20,531 nt of DNA from a virus. The DNA lies in IMG/VR virus record IMGVR_UViG_3300027659_000271, positions 1 to 20,531 of that record, one strand, 5' to 3'. The notes beneath the pieces are model-generated. The model had not been told where the DNA came from. It saw only the letters and a list, made by a program, of their open reading frames with translations, and ran no database searches. Position numbers and translations under genes: made by a program. Shown piece by piece: positions 8,954 to 13,468 of the stretch. The number at the start of each line of letters is the position of its first letter. Within the stretch, counting starts at the first letter, position 1.

Positions 8954-8959
8954 CCTCCT
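8954..8959 (-). promoter_or_regulatory. Shine-Dalgarno of methyltransferase gene
   Basis: AGGAGG on the minus strand with a 4-nt spacer (GTGC) before the ATG at 8949. It decides the start, and is notable because nearly every other gene in the window lacks a Shine-Dalgarno. Confidence 0.7.
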
Positions 8960-8989
8960 ACTCGCAAGCTCACAACCCGTCAAGCATAT

Positions 8990-9002
8990 TCACAATGTGT
9001 GA
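8990..9002. promoter_or_regulatory. Palindrome, possible operator upstream of methyltransferase
   Basis: TCACA-ATG-TGTGA is a perfect 5-bp inverted repeat with a 3-bp centre, 41 bp upstream of the methyltransferase ATG. The outer bases nearly extend it (TAT on the left, ATA on the right). Size and position fit a repressor operator for the leftward transcript; no bound protein can be named. Confidence 0.35.
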
Positions 9003-9053
9003 TACCATACACAAAAGTGGACGCTTTCCGTCTCATCCTGCATACTCCAGCAC

Positions 9054-9076
9054 ATGGCCCCCTTTAGCCATTTTTT
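9054..9076 (+). terminator. Weak terminator-like hairpin
   Basis: ATGGC (9054-9058), an 8-nt loop, GCCAT (9067-9071) and then a T run through 9076. The stem is only 5 bp and no rightward gene lies upstream, so it could be a fail-safe against stray transcription entering from the left, or chance. Confidence 0.25.
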
Positions 9077-9080
9077 GTCT

Positions 9081-9127
9081 GGCTGGTTTACTTGGCCCAT
9101 TTGCACAATTTTTCTCCGGCTGGTTTA
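9081..9127. repeat. GGCTGGTTTA direct repeat (2 copies)
   Basis: GGCTGGTTTA occurs at 9081-9090 and 9118-9127. Each copy is preceded within a few bases by a T run and TCT or TCC. The 37-bp offset puts the copies about 3.5 helical turns apart. Function unknown; could be a protein-binding pair. Confidence 0.4.
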
Positions 9128-9186
9128 TCGCTAGGGATTTTTAGCCGCGCCCGCCGCTCGACCCCCGCCCCCCCCTATTGCACATG

Positions 9187-9436
9187 GCTTGCATTAGCGC
9201 ATGACTTGTGAATGAAACACCTGTTTAAATCCATCGTTTGATTGAAGTGATCGCTTGTCCGTGAATCCTTAGCACACTGGTAATGTATCGCCTACCATGT
9301 AAACACCCGTTTGAATCACCCGCTTGGCTAGCTTGTCGTATCGAGCTTGCATTAGTCCATTCATTGCGCTTGTGAATCCGTGTGCCAAGTGACAAGTTAG
9401 GGAGGCGATAGACTAAAATCGCTTTGAATCGCCCGC
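9187..9436. repeat. Cluster of imperfect direct repeats (iteron-like)
   Basis: Several short repeats interleave here. AAACACCTGTTTAAATC (9215-9231) and AAACACCCGTTTGAATC (9301-9317) differ at 2 of 17 positions, and the first contains a perfect AAACA/TGTTT inverted repeat. TTTGAATCACCCGC (9310-9323) and TTTGAATCGCCCGC (9423-9436) differ at one of 14. GCTTGCATTAG occurs at 9187-9197 and 9345-9355, and CTTGTGAAT at 9205-9213 and 9369-9377, suggesting an old duplication of about 160 bp. GGCGAT (9404-9409) can pair with ATCGCC (9428-9433). The pattern fits binding sites for a replication or regulatory protein; this is inference. Confidence 0.5.
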
Positions 9437-9532
9437 CCTTGCCATAGTCCCATATTCACGCTCGACGCGCCACAGGCCATCCTCGAGGCATTCTCGTTTC
9501 AGGTGCTGTTTCATGTCCATTTCTAACCGAGC

Positions 9533-9562
9533 TTGACACGTTTTCGGATATCTGATTATAAT
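9533..9562 (+). promoter_or_regulatory. Perfect-consensus sigma70-type early promoter
   Basis: TTGACA at 9533-9538 and TATAAT at 9557-9562, separated by 18 bp: both boxes match the housekeeping-sigma consensus exactly. It points right, toward the early genes, with an expected start near 9569-9570. The -10 box lies in a perfect 10-bp palindrome GATTATAATC (9554-9563), which could also be bound by a repressor. A strong host-polymerase promoter is expected for genes expressed immediately on infection. No other promoter of this quality was seen by eye. Confidence 0.75.
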
Positions 9563-9609
9563 CCATCTGGAAGAGAGACAAGGAAGAGCGTTTCCTTCCA
9601 CGTGACTAT

Positions 9610-9702
9610 CATACTGCGGAGCGTATAGCGGAGCAGGAACGGCACTAACCCTAGTAACCTCTGCGAATGCTCATACTGTGGAGCGACCAGCGGAACAGTT
9701 AC
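9610..9702 (+). repeat. 31-bp imperfect direct repeat downstream of early promoter
   Basis: Copies at 9610-9640 and 9672-9702 both read CATACTG[C/T]GGAGCG, three variable bases, AGCGGA[G/A]CAG, two variable bases, AC. They match at 24 of 31 positions, with a 62-bp offset. They lie about 40 and 100 nt after the predicted transcription start, so they could act as RNA (leader) or DNA (operator) elements. No known family is recognised. Confidence 0.5.
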
Positions 9703-10124
9703 AGGACATCGCGAGGGAATATCAGCGCAGGCGCGTTAGTAATATTATATAGCAAGGGGAATGGATTTTATGGCTTATCATCCTTCATTTTATCGTCCCC
9801 GATTCATTCCTTGGCTTATCCTTCATCCCTCCTTCATTACGACAACAACCCCATAAGCTAGCCATGATTGATCGTCGAGCTTGGATATCTTCCGGCATGG
9901 ATCGTCGCTGCTAATGTAACTAGGGAGCCGTGTTCTTTGCCTGTGATCTGGCTCGTTTCCTCGTCATCCGTGCTTTTCTTGTCCTTGGCAATCCCTTGTG
10001 TTTCCTACGTTTGTGGCTTGGTTTGAAATTATTTTCATTTTTTACGAACTATTTATCGACAATTCTCCCGGGTGTGTCATTCTCCCTACATCGGCCGCCG
10101 CTGCCGCTCTTAACTCCAGAAACT

Positions 10125-10307
10125 ATGAAAACAAGCCAAGACAAGCCAAGACAAGCCAAGCGTTTCGAGACACCTCGCCGGATTGAGCAGACAGCGGATC
10201 AATTTGGATGCGTCGGGTTCATTTCCTACGGGTTCATCCAATACGCTAGTGGGGACATTGTTCATGTTCGCAATCCAGACTTCAACTGGTCCGCTTTTTC
10301 CCGCTAA
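10125..10307 (+). CDS. Small early protein with repeat-encoded N-terminus (60 aa)
   Basis: A 60-aa protein starting at the ATG at 10125 (MKTSQDKPRQAKRFETPRRI). The first 20 residues are strongly basic and encoded in part by three exact copies of ACAAGCCAAG (10131-10160); the remainder (CVGFISYGFIQYASGDIVHV) looks like a small beta domain. I choose this start because ATGAAAAC is also the start of three neighbouring genes and an upstream in-frame extension has no coding character. It is the first gene after the divergent control region. Function unknown. The basic N-terminus could bind nucleic acid. Because the repeat unit is 10 bp, gain or loss of a unit would shift the frame. Confidence 0.65.
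   Translation: MKTSQDKPRQAKRFETPRRIEQTADQFGCVGFISYGFIQYASGDIVHVRNPDFNWSAFSR
10131..10160 (+). repeat. Tandem repeat (ACAAGCCAAG)x3
   Basis: Three exact, head-to-tail 10-bp copies immediately after the start codon of the first early gene. The unit length is not a multiple of three, so a change in copy number would switch the reading frame. Confidence 0.9.
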
Positions 10308-10310
10308 ACA

Positions 10311-10358
10311 ATCCAAGCGGTTCCACCCCGCTTCACACACACACACACACACACCACG
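10311..10358 (+). promoter_or_regulatory. Hairpin plus (CA)n leader, copy 1
   Basis: ATCC, then AAGCGG (10315-10320), a 7-nt loop TTCCACC, CCGCTT (10328-10333), then (CA)10C to 10354 and CACG directly before the ATG at 10359. There is no Shine-Dalgarno. The same layout recurs before the next gene. Likely an mRNA leader element; the hairpin could end upstream translation or transcription or protect the 5' side, while the unstructured CA tract leaves the start site open. Confidence 0.6.
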
Positions 10359-10535
10359 ATGAGAACAAAAACAACTCTTCCCGCCATTCGGGAAATTGAA
10401 ATCAAAACTGCCGATCTCTGGCTTTCCACCGGAGCAATCACCGTGACCGACACGGGAGAAGAAAACACTTATTACATGAACGAGTTTGGTCACCTTTTTT
10501 TCTGTAAAAACCGCGAGGGAATCTCGTCATTCTGA
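10359..10535 (+). CDS. Small early protein (58 aa)
   Basis: A 58-aa protein from ATG 10359 to TGA 10535: MRTKTTLPAIREIEIK, then TADLWLSTGAITVTDTGEE and NTYYMNEFGHLFFCKNREG. The alternating pattern suggests a small beta-rich domain. It is supported as a gene by its leader, which is a near copy of the leader of the next gene (hairpin, CA tract, CACGATGA), and by the similar start codon context. The end of the gene contains CGAG-GGAAT-CTCG, a short inverted repeat. I do not recognise the family, and nothing in it points to a specific function. Confidence 0.7.
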   Translation: MRTKTTLPAIREIEIKTADLWLSTGAITVTDTGEENTYYMNEFGHLFFCKNREGISSF

Positions 10536-10540
10536 AACAA

Positions 10541-10583
10541 CCCAAGCGGGTTCAACCCCCGCTTCACACACACACATACCACG
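10541..10583 (+). promoter_or_regulatory. Hairpin plus (CA)n leader, copy 2
   Basis: CCC, then AAGCGGG (10544-10550), 7-nt loop TTCAACC, CCCGCTT (10558-10564), a CA tract interrupted by one T, and CCACG before the ATG at 10584. Relative to copy 1 the stem gains one G-C pair with both sides changed, so pairing is kept. The arm and loop resemble a tRNA T-arm (5-bp GCGGG/CCCGC, loop TTCAACC), but no tRNA is present. Confidence 0.6.
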
Positions 10584-10766
10584 ATGAAAACTTACCAAGA
10601 ACGATTTGCCGCAGCCTATGACTATTGGATTGCTCAAGATGCACCGCCATCCGCCGCGCGTGACCTCGCGCACGATCAGCTTGATTTTGAGGACCAGCAA
10701 AACGAGCCAGAAACCCTAGGCTCGAACGATAGCCTGCCGCTTCACTCCTACTTAACCCAGCCATGA
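10584..10766 (+). CDS. Small acidic early protein (60 aa)
   Basis: A 60-aa protein starting MKTYQERFAAAYDYWIAQDA. The first half is an amphipathic helix rich in Ala, Tyr and Trp; the second half is acidic and polar (DQLDFEDQQNEPETLG). Start is set by the repeated leader and the ATGAAAAC context. The TGA overlaps the ATG of the membrane protein that follows (ATGA, 10763-10766), so the two are probably translated together. I do not recognise a family. Host-takeover proteins of phages are often this size, but that is only a general expectation for this location. Confidence 0.72.
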   Translation: MKTYQERFAAAYDYWIAQDAPPSAARDLAHDQLDFEDQQNEPETLGSNDSLPLHSYLTQP

Positions 10767-10906
10767 TTTCCTTTCTTTACATTCCTGCCGTCTTCTTTGT
10801 GGCCCTCGTCGCAATATTCGGCATCCGACAAGCACCGGGCATCTTCCTTGGAATCGCCGCCGCCTGTGCCGTCATTTACGCGACAGCAGCAATCATCCAC
10901 GCTTGA
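10763..10906 (+). CDS. Small two-helix membrane protein (47 aa)
   Basis: A 47-aa protein (MISFLYIPAVFFVALVAIFG...) consisting almost wholly of two hydrophobic segments, residues about 3-20 and 27-45, joined by a short polar turn IRQAPG (21-26). It should be an inner-membrane hairpin. Its start overlaps the preceding stop (ATGA). A small two-span protein could be a holin or a superinfection or host-membrane factor; holin is possible but no endolysin gene is next to it, and its place among early genes favours another role. The next gene follows after 4 nt. Confidence 0.65.
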   Translation: MISFLYIPAVFFVALVAIFGIRQAPGIFLGIAAACAVIYATAAIIHA

Positions 10907-10910
10907 TCCT

Positions 10911-11120
10911 ATGAAAACTTACAAGCCAGCAAAACATCCGAAAAGCGGAAAGTGGCACGTTGTCGGGCATGTCGGCGGCGGGCAATACATGGAAATATCC
11001 GGGCCGTTCGACTCGCTAGAACACGCCGAAAAGTGGATTCCGAACCAATTAAAAGCCGATTCTGCCGCTAAGAATGGAACTCTAAATTGGAAACCCGATA
11101 AATTAGAATTTAGTTCTTGA
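10911..11120 (+). CDS. Small hypothetical protein (69 aa)
   Basis: A 69-aa protein from the ATG at 10911, 4 nt after the membrane-protein stop: MKTYKPAKHPKSGKWHVVGH followed by GGGQYMEISGPFDSLEHAEK. It looks like a compact beta-beta-alpha unit with strands WHVVGHV and QYMEIS and a helix SLEHAEKWIPNQL, ending in a Lys-rich tail. The F-D-S-x-E-H-A-E-K-W segment resembles small phage proteins of unknown function in which a strand pair is followed by an A-E-x-W helix, but I cannot name a family. The start ATGAAAAC is shared with neighbours. Soluble, near-neutral, with no catalytic motif. Confidence 0.72.
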   Translation: MKTYKPAKHPKSGKWHVVGHVGGGQYMEISGPFDSLEHAEKWIPNQLKADSAAKNGTLNWKPDKLEFSS

Positions 11121-11203
11121 GTGTCGGCAATTAGTCGTCATTCTGTTCACATATCCAAGCGCGGCCCGCGATGCAGGGCGATCAAATCAAAACAAATCAA
11201 ACT

Positions 11204-11569
11204 ATGAAAACGACACTCAGCACATCAGACATTGCCCGCGCCCTTCACAGAGACGACAACGCCAATTGGTCATGGAACGGGGCGAAAGCCTTGGCCGAAT
11301 ACTTGGAACAGCTTGAGGAGGAAACTGGCGAGGAAATGGAATTTGACGCCGTCGCCATTCGCTGCGACTTCTCAGAATCCACGAGCCTGCCGGATTGGCT
11401 TATGGAGCATCATGGAGCAGAAACGCTGGCATTCGCCTTGCAACGGTCTGGAATCGACATGGAAGGAGACGAGGACGAGGACGAAACGGACGATTTGATC
11501 CGCTCATACATCCAAGACAACGGGACGCTCATTGAGTTTGACGGTGGCGTCATCGTTTCGAGCTTCTAA
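11204..11569 (+). CDS. Conserved-type acidic phage hypothetical (121 aa)
   Basis: A 121-aa protein (MKTTLSTSDIARALHRDDNA...). I choose the ATG at 11204 because it has the A-rich leader (AAACAAATCAAACT) and the ATGAAAAC context; an in-frame ATG at 11171 would add 11 residues. The segment WSWNGAKALAEYLEQLEEET, then GEEMEFDAVAIRCDFSE, matches a phage and bacterial hypothetical protein type I have seen widely (an A-L-x-E-Y-L-E-x-L-E-E-x-T helix followed by V-A-I-R-C-D-F/W-S-E). A very acidic stretch MEGDEDEDETDD lies near residues 86-97 and a strand-rich end closes it. Function of this type is not known to me. An anti-host or DNA-mimic role could be imagined from the acidity, but there is no direct support. 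Confidence 0.8.
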   Translation: MKTTLSTSDIARALHRDDNANWSWNGAKALAEYLEQLEEETGEEMEFDAVAIRCDFSESTSLPDWLMEHHGAETLAFALQRSGIDMEGDEDEDETDDLIRSYIQDNGTLIEFDGGVIVSSF

Positions 11570-11619
11570 ATTCAACCCCGGCGAGGTCCAATCCCTTGCA
11601 AACTTCAACAATCAAAAAA

Positions 11620-11802
11620 ATGACAATCCAAGGAGAATTCAAAAACGGCATGGCAAGCGGCAAATTCCCGCATGAAGAAAACACGCTGAAAGCAATCCGG
11701 GCGGTGACGCGAAAAGACACAGAGCCACTGGTCCGGGCTTACTGGTCTGGCTATCTCTGCCAATTGACGTCTCGCCAGATTGACGACGCTTGCTCGCCAT
11801 AA
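11620..11802 (+). CDS. Small hypothetical protein (60 aa)
   Basis: A 60-aa protein from the ATG at 11620, directly after a run of seven A: MTIQGEFKNGMASGKFPHEE, then NTLKAIRAVTRKDTEPLVRA and YWSGYLCQLTSRQIDDACSP. An upstream in-frame TTG at 11596 would add 8 residues but lacks the A-rich context. The centre is a basic helix and the C-terminal part is mixed with two Cys. After the stop comes a 72-nt gap with two small inverted repeats (ACTCC/GGAGT near 11811-11826 and GCGG/CCGC near 11831-11843) before the next gene. No family recognised. Confidence 0.65.
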   Translation: MTIQGEFKNGMASGKFPHEENTLKAIRAVTRKDTEPLVRAYWSGYLCQLTSRQIDDACSP

Positions 11803-11874
11803 ATTCCGAAACTCCTTCGCGGGAGTCTGGCGGTGAATCCGCTACTGATGAGGAAAACAAACAAACAAAACAAA

Positions 11875-12096
11875 ATGAACACGTTGACCACCATTACCTA
11901 CATCGCAGGAAACACCGAATGCAAAAAATCATTCATCCGCGCATATTCGGCCAAAAGGCCAACCTATGCTGGAGCAGCTCGTATGGTCGCAGCAAAACTC
12001 AATGCCGACAACGATTCGTGCGGCGAGTATCCAATGCTCAAACCGTCCGATATCAGCGTCTCGCGCATTGAGTATTGCGATTATCAGACCCGCTAA
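11875..12096 (+). CDS. Small hypothetical protein (73 aa)
   Basis: A 73-aa protein starting MNTLTTITYIAGNTECKKSF, preceded by a long A/C leader (AAACAAACAAAACAAA) directly against the ATG at 11875. Strands at the N-terminus (TTITYIAG) are followed by a basic helical part (AYSAKRPTYAGAARMVAAKL) and a C-terminal segment with several Ser, Asp and Tyr. Three Cys (16, 49, 68) are too far apart for an obvious zinc site. Soluble. No family recognised. The gap to the next start is 32 nt and again A-rich. Confidence 0.7.
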   Translation: MNTLTTITYIAGNTECKKSFIRAYSAKRPTYAGAARMVAAKLNADNDSCGEYPMLKPSDISVSRIEYCDYQTR

Positions 12097-12128
12097 CCCA
12101 CCGAACCAAACATAAACCAAACGAAACA

Positions 12129-12470
12129 ATGACACACACACACACGCACGGACCATGGGAGCTTGAACATTGCCGAAATGAGGACGGCTCGAAATTTATC
12201 ACTATAAACGGCCAAGGACCGCATGGCGCATGGCTTGCGGACATCCAAGCCGGGGACGTCAACGGGAAGCCCACAGACGTCACGGAAAAGCATCTTGCAA
12301 ACGCCCGCCTGATTGCCGCCGCGCCGGAGTTGCTGGAGGCTTTGGAAGATGCGGAGTTCTTGCTTAGAAAGGCGGGACTAATGGCGGGACCGATGCGAGA
12401 TAGTTTCAACCGTTCAGCAAGTGACGCCCGCGCAGCAATCGCAAAGGCAACGGGGAAGGGGGCCGCATGA
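12129..12470 (+). CDS. NARLIAAAPELLEAL-type phage hypothetical (113 aa)
   Basis: A 113-aa protein with the motif HLANARLIAAAPELLEALED (residues 55-74), a very common signature of phage and prophage hypothetical proteins, usually after an N-terminal part with WELE and an IADI/LADI-like strand, both seen here (GPWELEHC at 8-15, GAWLADIQ at 33-40). The first codons after ATG are a CA repeat, giving MTHTHTHG, unusual and paralleled at 14819. The C-terminal half is a helix rich in Ala and Arg. Start at 12129 follows an A-rich leader (AAACGAAACA). Biological role of this family is unknown to me. The stop overlaps the next gene (ATGA). Confidence 0.83.
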   Translation: MTHTHTHGPWELEHCRNEDGSKFITINGQGPHGAWLADIQAGDVNGKPTDVTEKHLANARLIAAAPELLEALEDAEFLLRKAGLMAGPMRDSFNRSASDARAAIAKATGKGAA

Positions 12471-12847
12471 AATTTGCTTGCTCACGTTGCGGAAGCCGTC
12501 ACTGGCCCGATCCTGACAGTTCCTGCCCGCTATGCCGCGATGATAGGGAAGAACCCGCCGAAGACCTTGGCGACCCTCTAGAGGCTCAAGAACAGGCCGT
12601 TAAGAGGTTTACCCGTGAGGGTTGCGGGCTTCTCTCTTCGCTCAGGTGGTGGCGATTTATTGACAAGCAAACAGACGAGAGTCTTCATCCTGAAACGATG
12701 GCTGAAAGGCTGGCTTGGCTACATGGCGAGGCTTGCCGGGACGCATGGGAGGACATGGAGAAATCGCCATCAAGTTTCGCATGGGCGGATGTTTGCGCCA
12801 TCGCAGGATTTGACCTTTGTAAGCATTACAGAAAAACAAACCAATAG
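12467..12847 (+). CDS. Zinc-ribbon protein (126 aa)
   Basis: A 126-aa protein with an N-terminal zinc ribbon: Cys5-x2-Cys8 and Cys20-x2-Cys23 (CSRCGSRHWPDPDSSCPLC). An acidic linker (about 25-40) leads to a helical Trp-rich domain (LRWWRFIDKQ at 59-68, WLHGEACRDAWEDME at 84-98, FAWADVCAIAGF at 103-114). Zinc ribbons of this kind bind nucleic acid or proteins, so a regulatory or replication accessory role is plausible but not shown. The start overlaps the upstream TGA (ATGA) and follows GGGGAAGGGGG, which may act as a weak Shine-Dalgarno. Next gene starts 11 nt downstream. Confidence 0.78.
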   Translation: MKFACSRCGSRHWPDPDSSCPLCRDDREEPAEDLGDPLEAQEQAVKRFTREGCGLLSSLRWWRFIDKQTDESLHPETMAERLAWLHGEACRDAWEDMEKSPSSFAWADVCAIAGFDLCKHYRKTNQ

Positions 12848-12858
12848 AAAACAAAACA

Positions 12859-13089
12859 ATGAGAACACACAAAAGCGACAGCGTTAACCAATACGGGCAG
12901 GGAGGCTCAACTATTTGCGTGACCCGTGCAGCATGGAGAAGGGAGCATGGAGTTACCAAGAAGGACGTGACCCTGTTTATCGGATCGGCATATGGGGAAG
13001 TTTCCCGGAAGTTTGCCGCTGGCATCATGCGTCAATATCGGAGAACAGATACGGAAATAAGAAACCTAGAGAACAGGGGGACTAAATGA
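12859..13089 (+). CDS. Small basic protein (76 aa)
   Basis: A 76-aa protein (MRTHKSDSVNQYGQGGSTICV...) with a polar N-terminus and a C-terminal half that is Arg/Lys rich (TRAAWRREHGVTKKDVTLFI, then EVSRKFAAGIMRQYRRTDTE). The leader AAAACAAAACA lies directly before the ATG. The stop overlaps the start of the DnaA domain-IV-like gene (ATGA, 13086-13089), so the two products are probably made together. Basic charge and partner suggest DNA binding or a replication accessory role; that is inference, since no known fold is recognisable. Confidence 0.7.
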   Translation: MRTHKSDSVNQYGQGGSTICVTRAAWRREHGVTKKDVTLFIGSAYGEVSRKFAAGIMRQYRRTDTEIRNLENRGTK

Positions 13090-13415
13090 TCGTGGATTTC
13101 GACTTGCTAGTCAGGAAAACTGCGGACGTTTTCGGAGTTTCAACCGAGGACATCTTAGGACCGAAACGGACGAAACTCGCATCATTAGCCCGTCACGTCG
13201 TCATGGCCTGTTGGGCGGACCACCATCCGTATCAAGACGCCGCTGACCGCTGCAATCGGACCTGTCACTCAACGGTTATTTGGGCGCGGCAGAGGGTCTT
13301 GAATGAAGCCGAAATGGATGTTTCATTCGCGGTCATGCTCAACGCCATTTCCCGCCGCTGCCAATACGGAGCGGAACCCGAAGAAAAAGAAAAAGAAATT
13401 GAAATTTGCGCTTGA
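13086..13415 (+). CDS. Stand-alone DnaA domain IV-like DNA-binding protein (109 aa)
   Basis: Residues 6-72 follow the C-terminal DNA-binding domain of the bacterial initiator DnaA (domain IV): a helix LLVRKTADVFGVSTEDILGP (7-26) like V-A-x-x-F-x-V-x-x-x-D-L-x-G in DnaA, the Lys/Arg-rich KRTK (27-30), the helix LASLARHVVMACWAD (31-45) like the A-R-Q-I-A helix, and CNRTCHSTVIWARQRV (56-71) in place of the DnaA signature G-x-R-D-H-T-T-V-x-x-A. The His, Ser/Thr and Val of the signature are kept; Asp is Cys here. There is no AAA+ domain. Known DnaA domain IV binds DnaA boxes, so this protein may bind origin-type DNA to start or control replication. Whether it recruits or competes with host DnaA is unknown. 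The C-terminus is Glu/Lys rich. Start overlaps upstream stop, after AGGGGG. Confidence 0.75.
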   Translation: MIVDFDLLVRKTADVFGVSTEDILGPKRTKLASLARHVVMACWADHHPYQDAADRCNRTCHSTVIWARQRVLNEAEMDVSFAVMLNAISRRCQYGAEPEEKEKEIEICA

Positions 13416-13434
13416 ACCCGGCTTGAACCCGGCT
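13409..13434 (+). repeat. 11-bp tandem repeat at gene end
   Basis: CTTGAACCCGG occurs twice in tandem (about 13411-13432), starting in the last codons of the DnaA-like gene and running past its TGA into the 53-nt gap before recT. Function unknown. Confidence 0.6.
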
Positions 13435-13468
13435 AAAACGATCACGCATTCAGCAACAACCCAAAACG

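Larger units (their letters stand above)
8950..10124. other. Divergent intergenic control region
   Basis: About 1.2 kb between the leftward virion/methyltransferase operon and the rightward early genes. I find no convincing gene in it: the frames present are short, lack sensible composition and have no leader like those of the real genes. It contains a palindrome (8990-9002), a weak terminator-like hairpin, several imperfect direct repeats (9081-9127, 9187-9436, 9610-9702), a perfect-consensus rightward promoter (9533-9562), a C-rich tract (about 9160-9176) and an AT-rich spot (9740-9758). The gathering of repeats and promoter at the switch between two divergent blocks fits a regulatory region and possibly a replication origin; the origin idea is inference. 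Confidence 0.7.

Noticed and set aside
9413-9601. Minus-strand frame of 62 codons in the control region
   Set aside because: Starts with GTG, lacks any leader like the real genes, and overlaps the repeats and consensus promoter on the other strand. A 35-codon version from ATG 9520 is possible but unsupported.
9667-9861. Plus-strand frame of 64 codons
   Set aside because: Ser/Leu/Ile-rich without domain-like pattern, starts inside the direct repeat, no leader typical of the block.
9930-10124. Upstream extension of the first early gene
   Set aside because: Hydrophobic low-quality translation with no coding character; the internal ATG at 10125 has the shared ATGAAAAC context.
10110-10493. Minus-strand frame of 127 codons
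   Set aside because: Antisense of two small genes; VCVCVCE run is the complement of the CA repeat.
10544-10583. T-arm-like hairpin (GCGGG-TTCAACC-CCCGC) suggesting a tRNA
   Set aside because: No acceptor, D or anticodon arms fit around it; upstream bases belong to a coding gene, and the 3' side is a CA tract.
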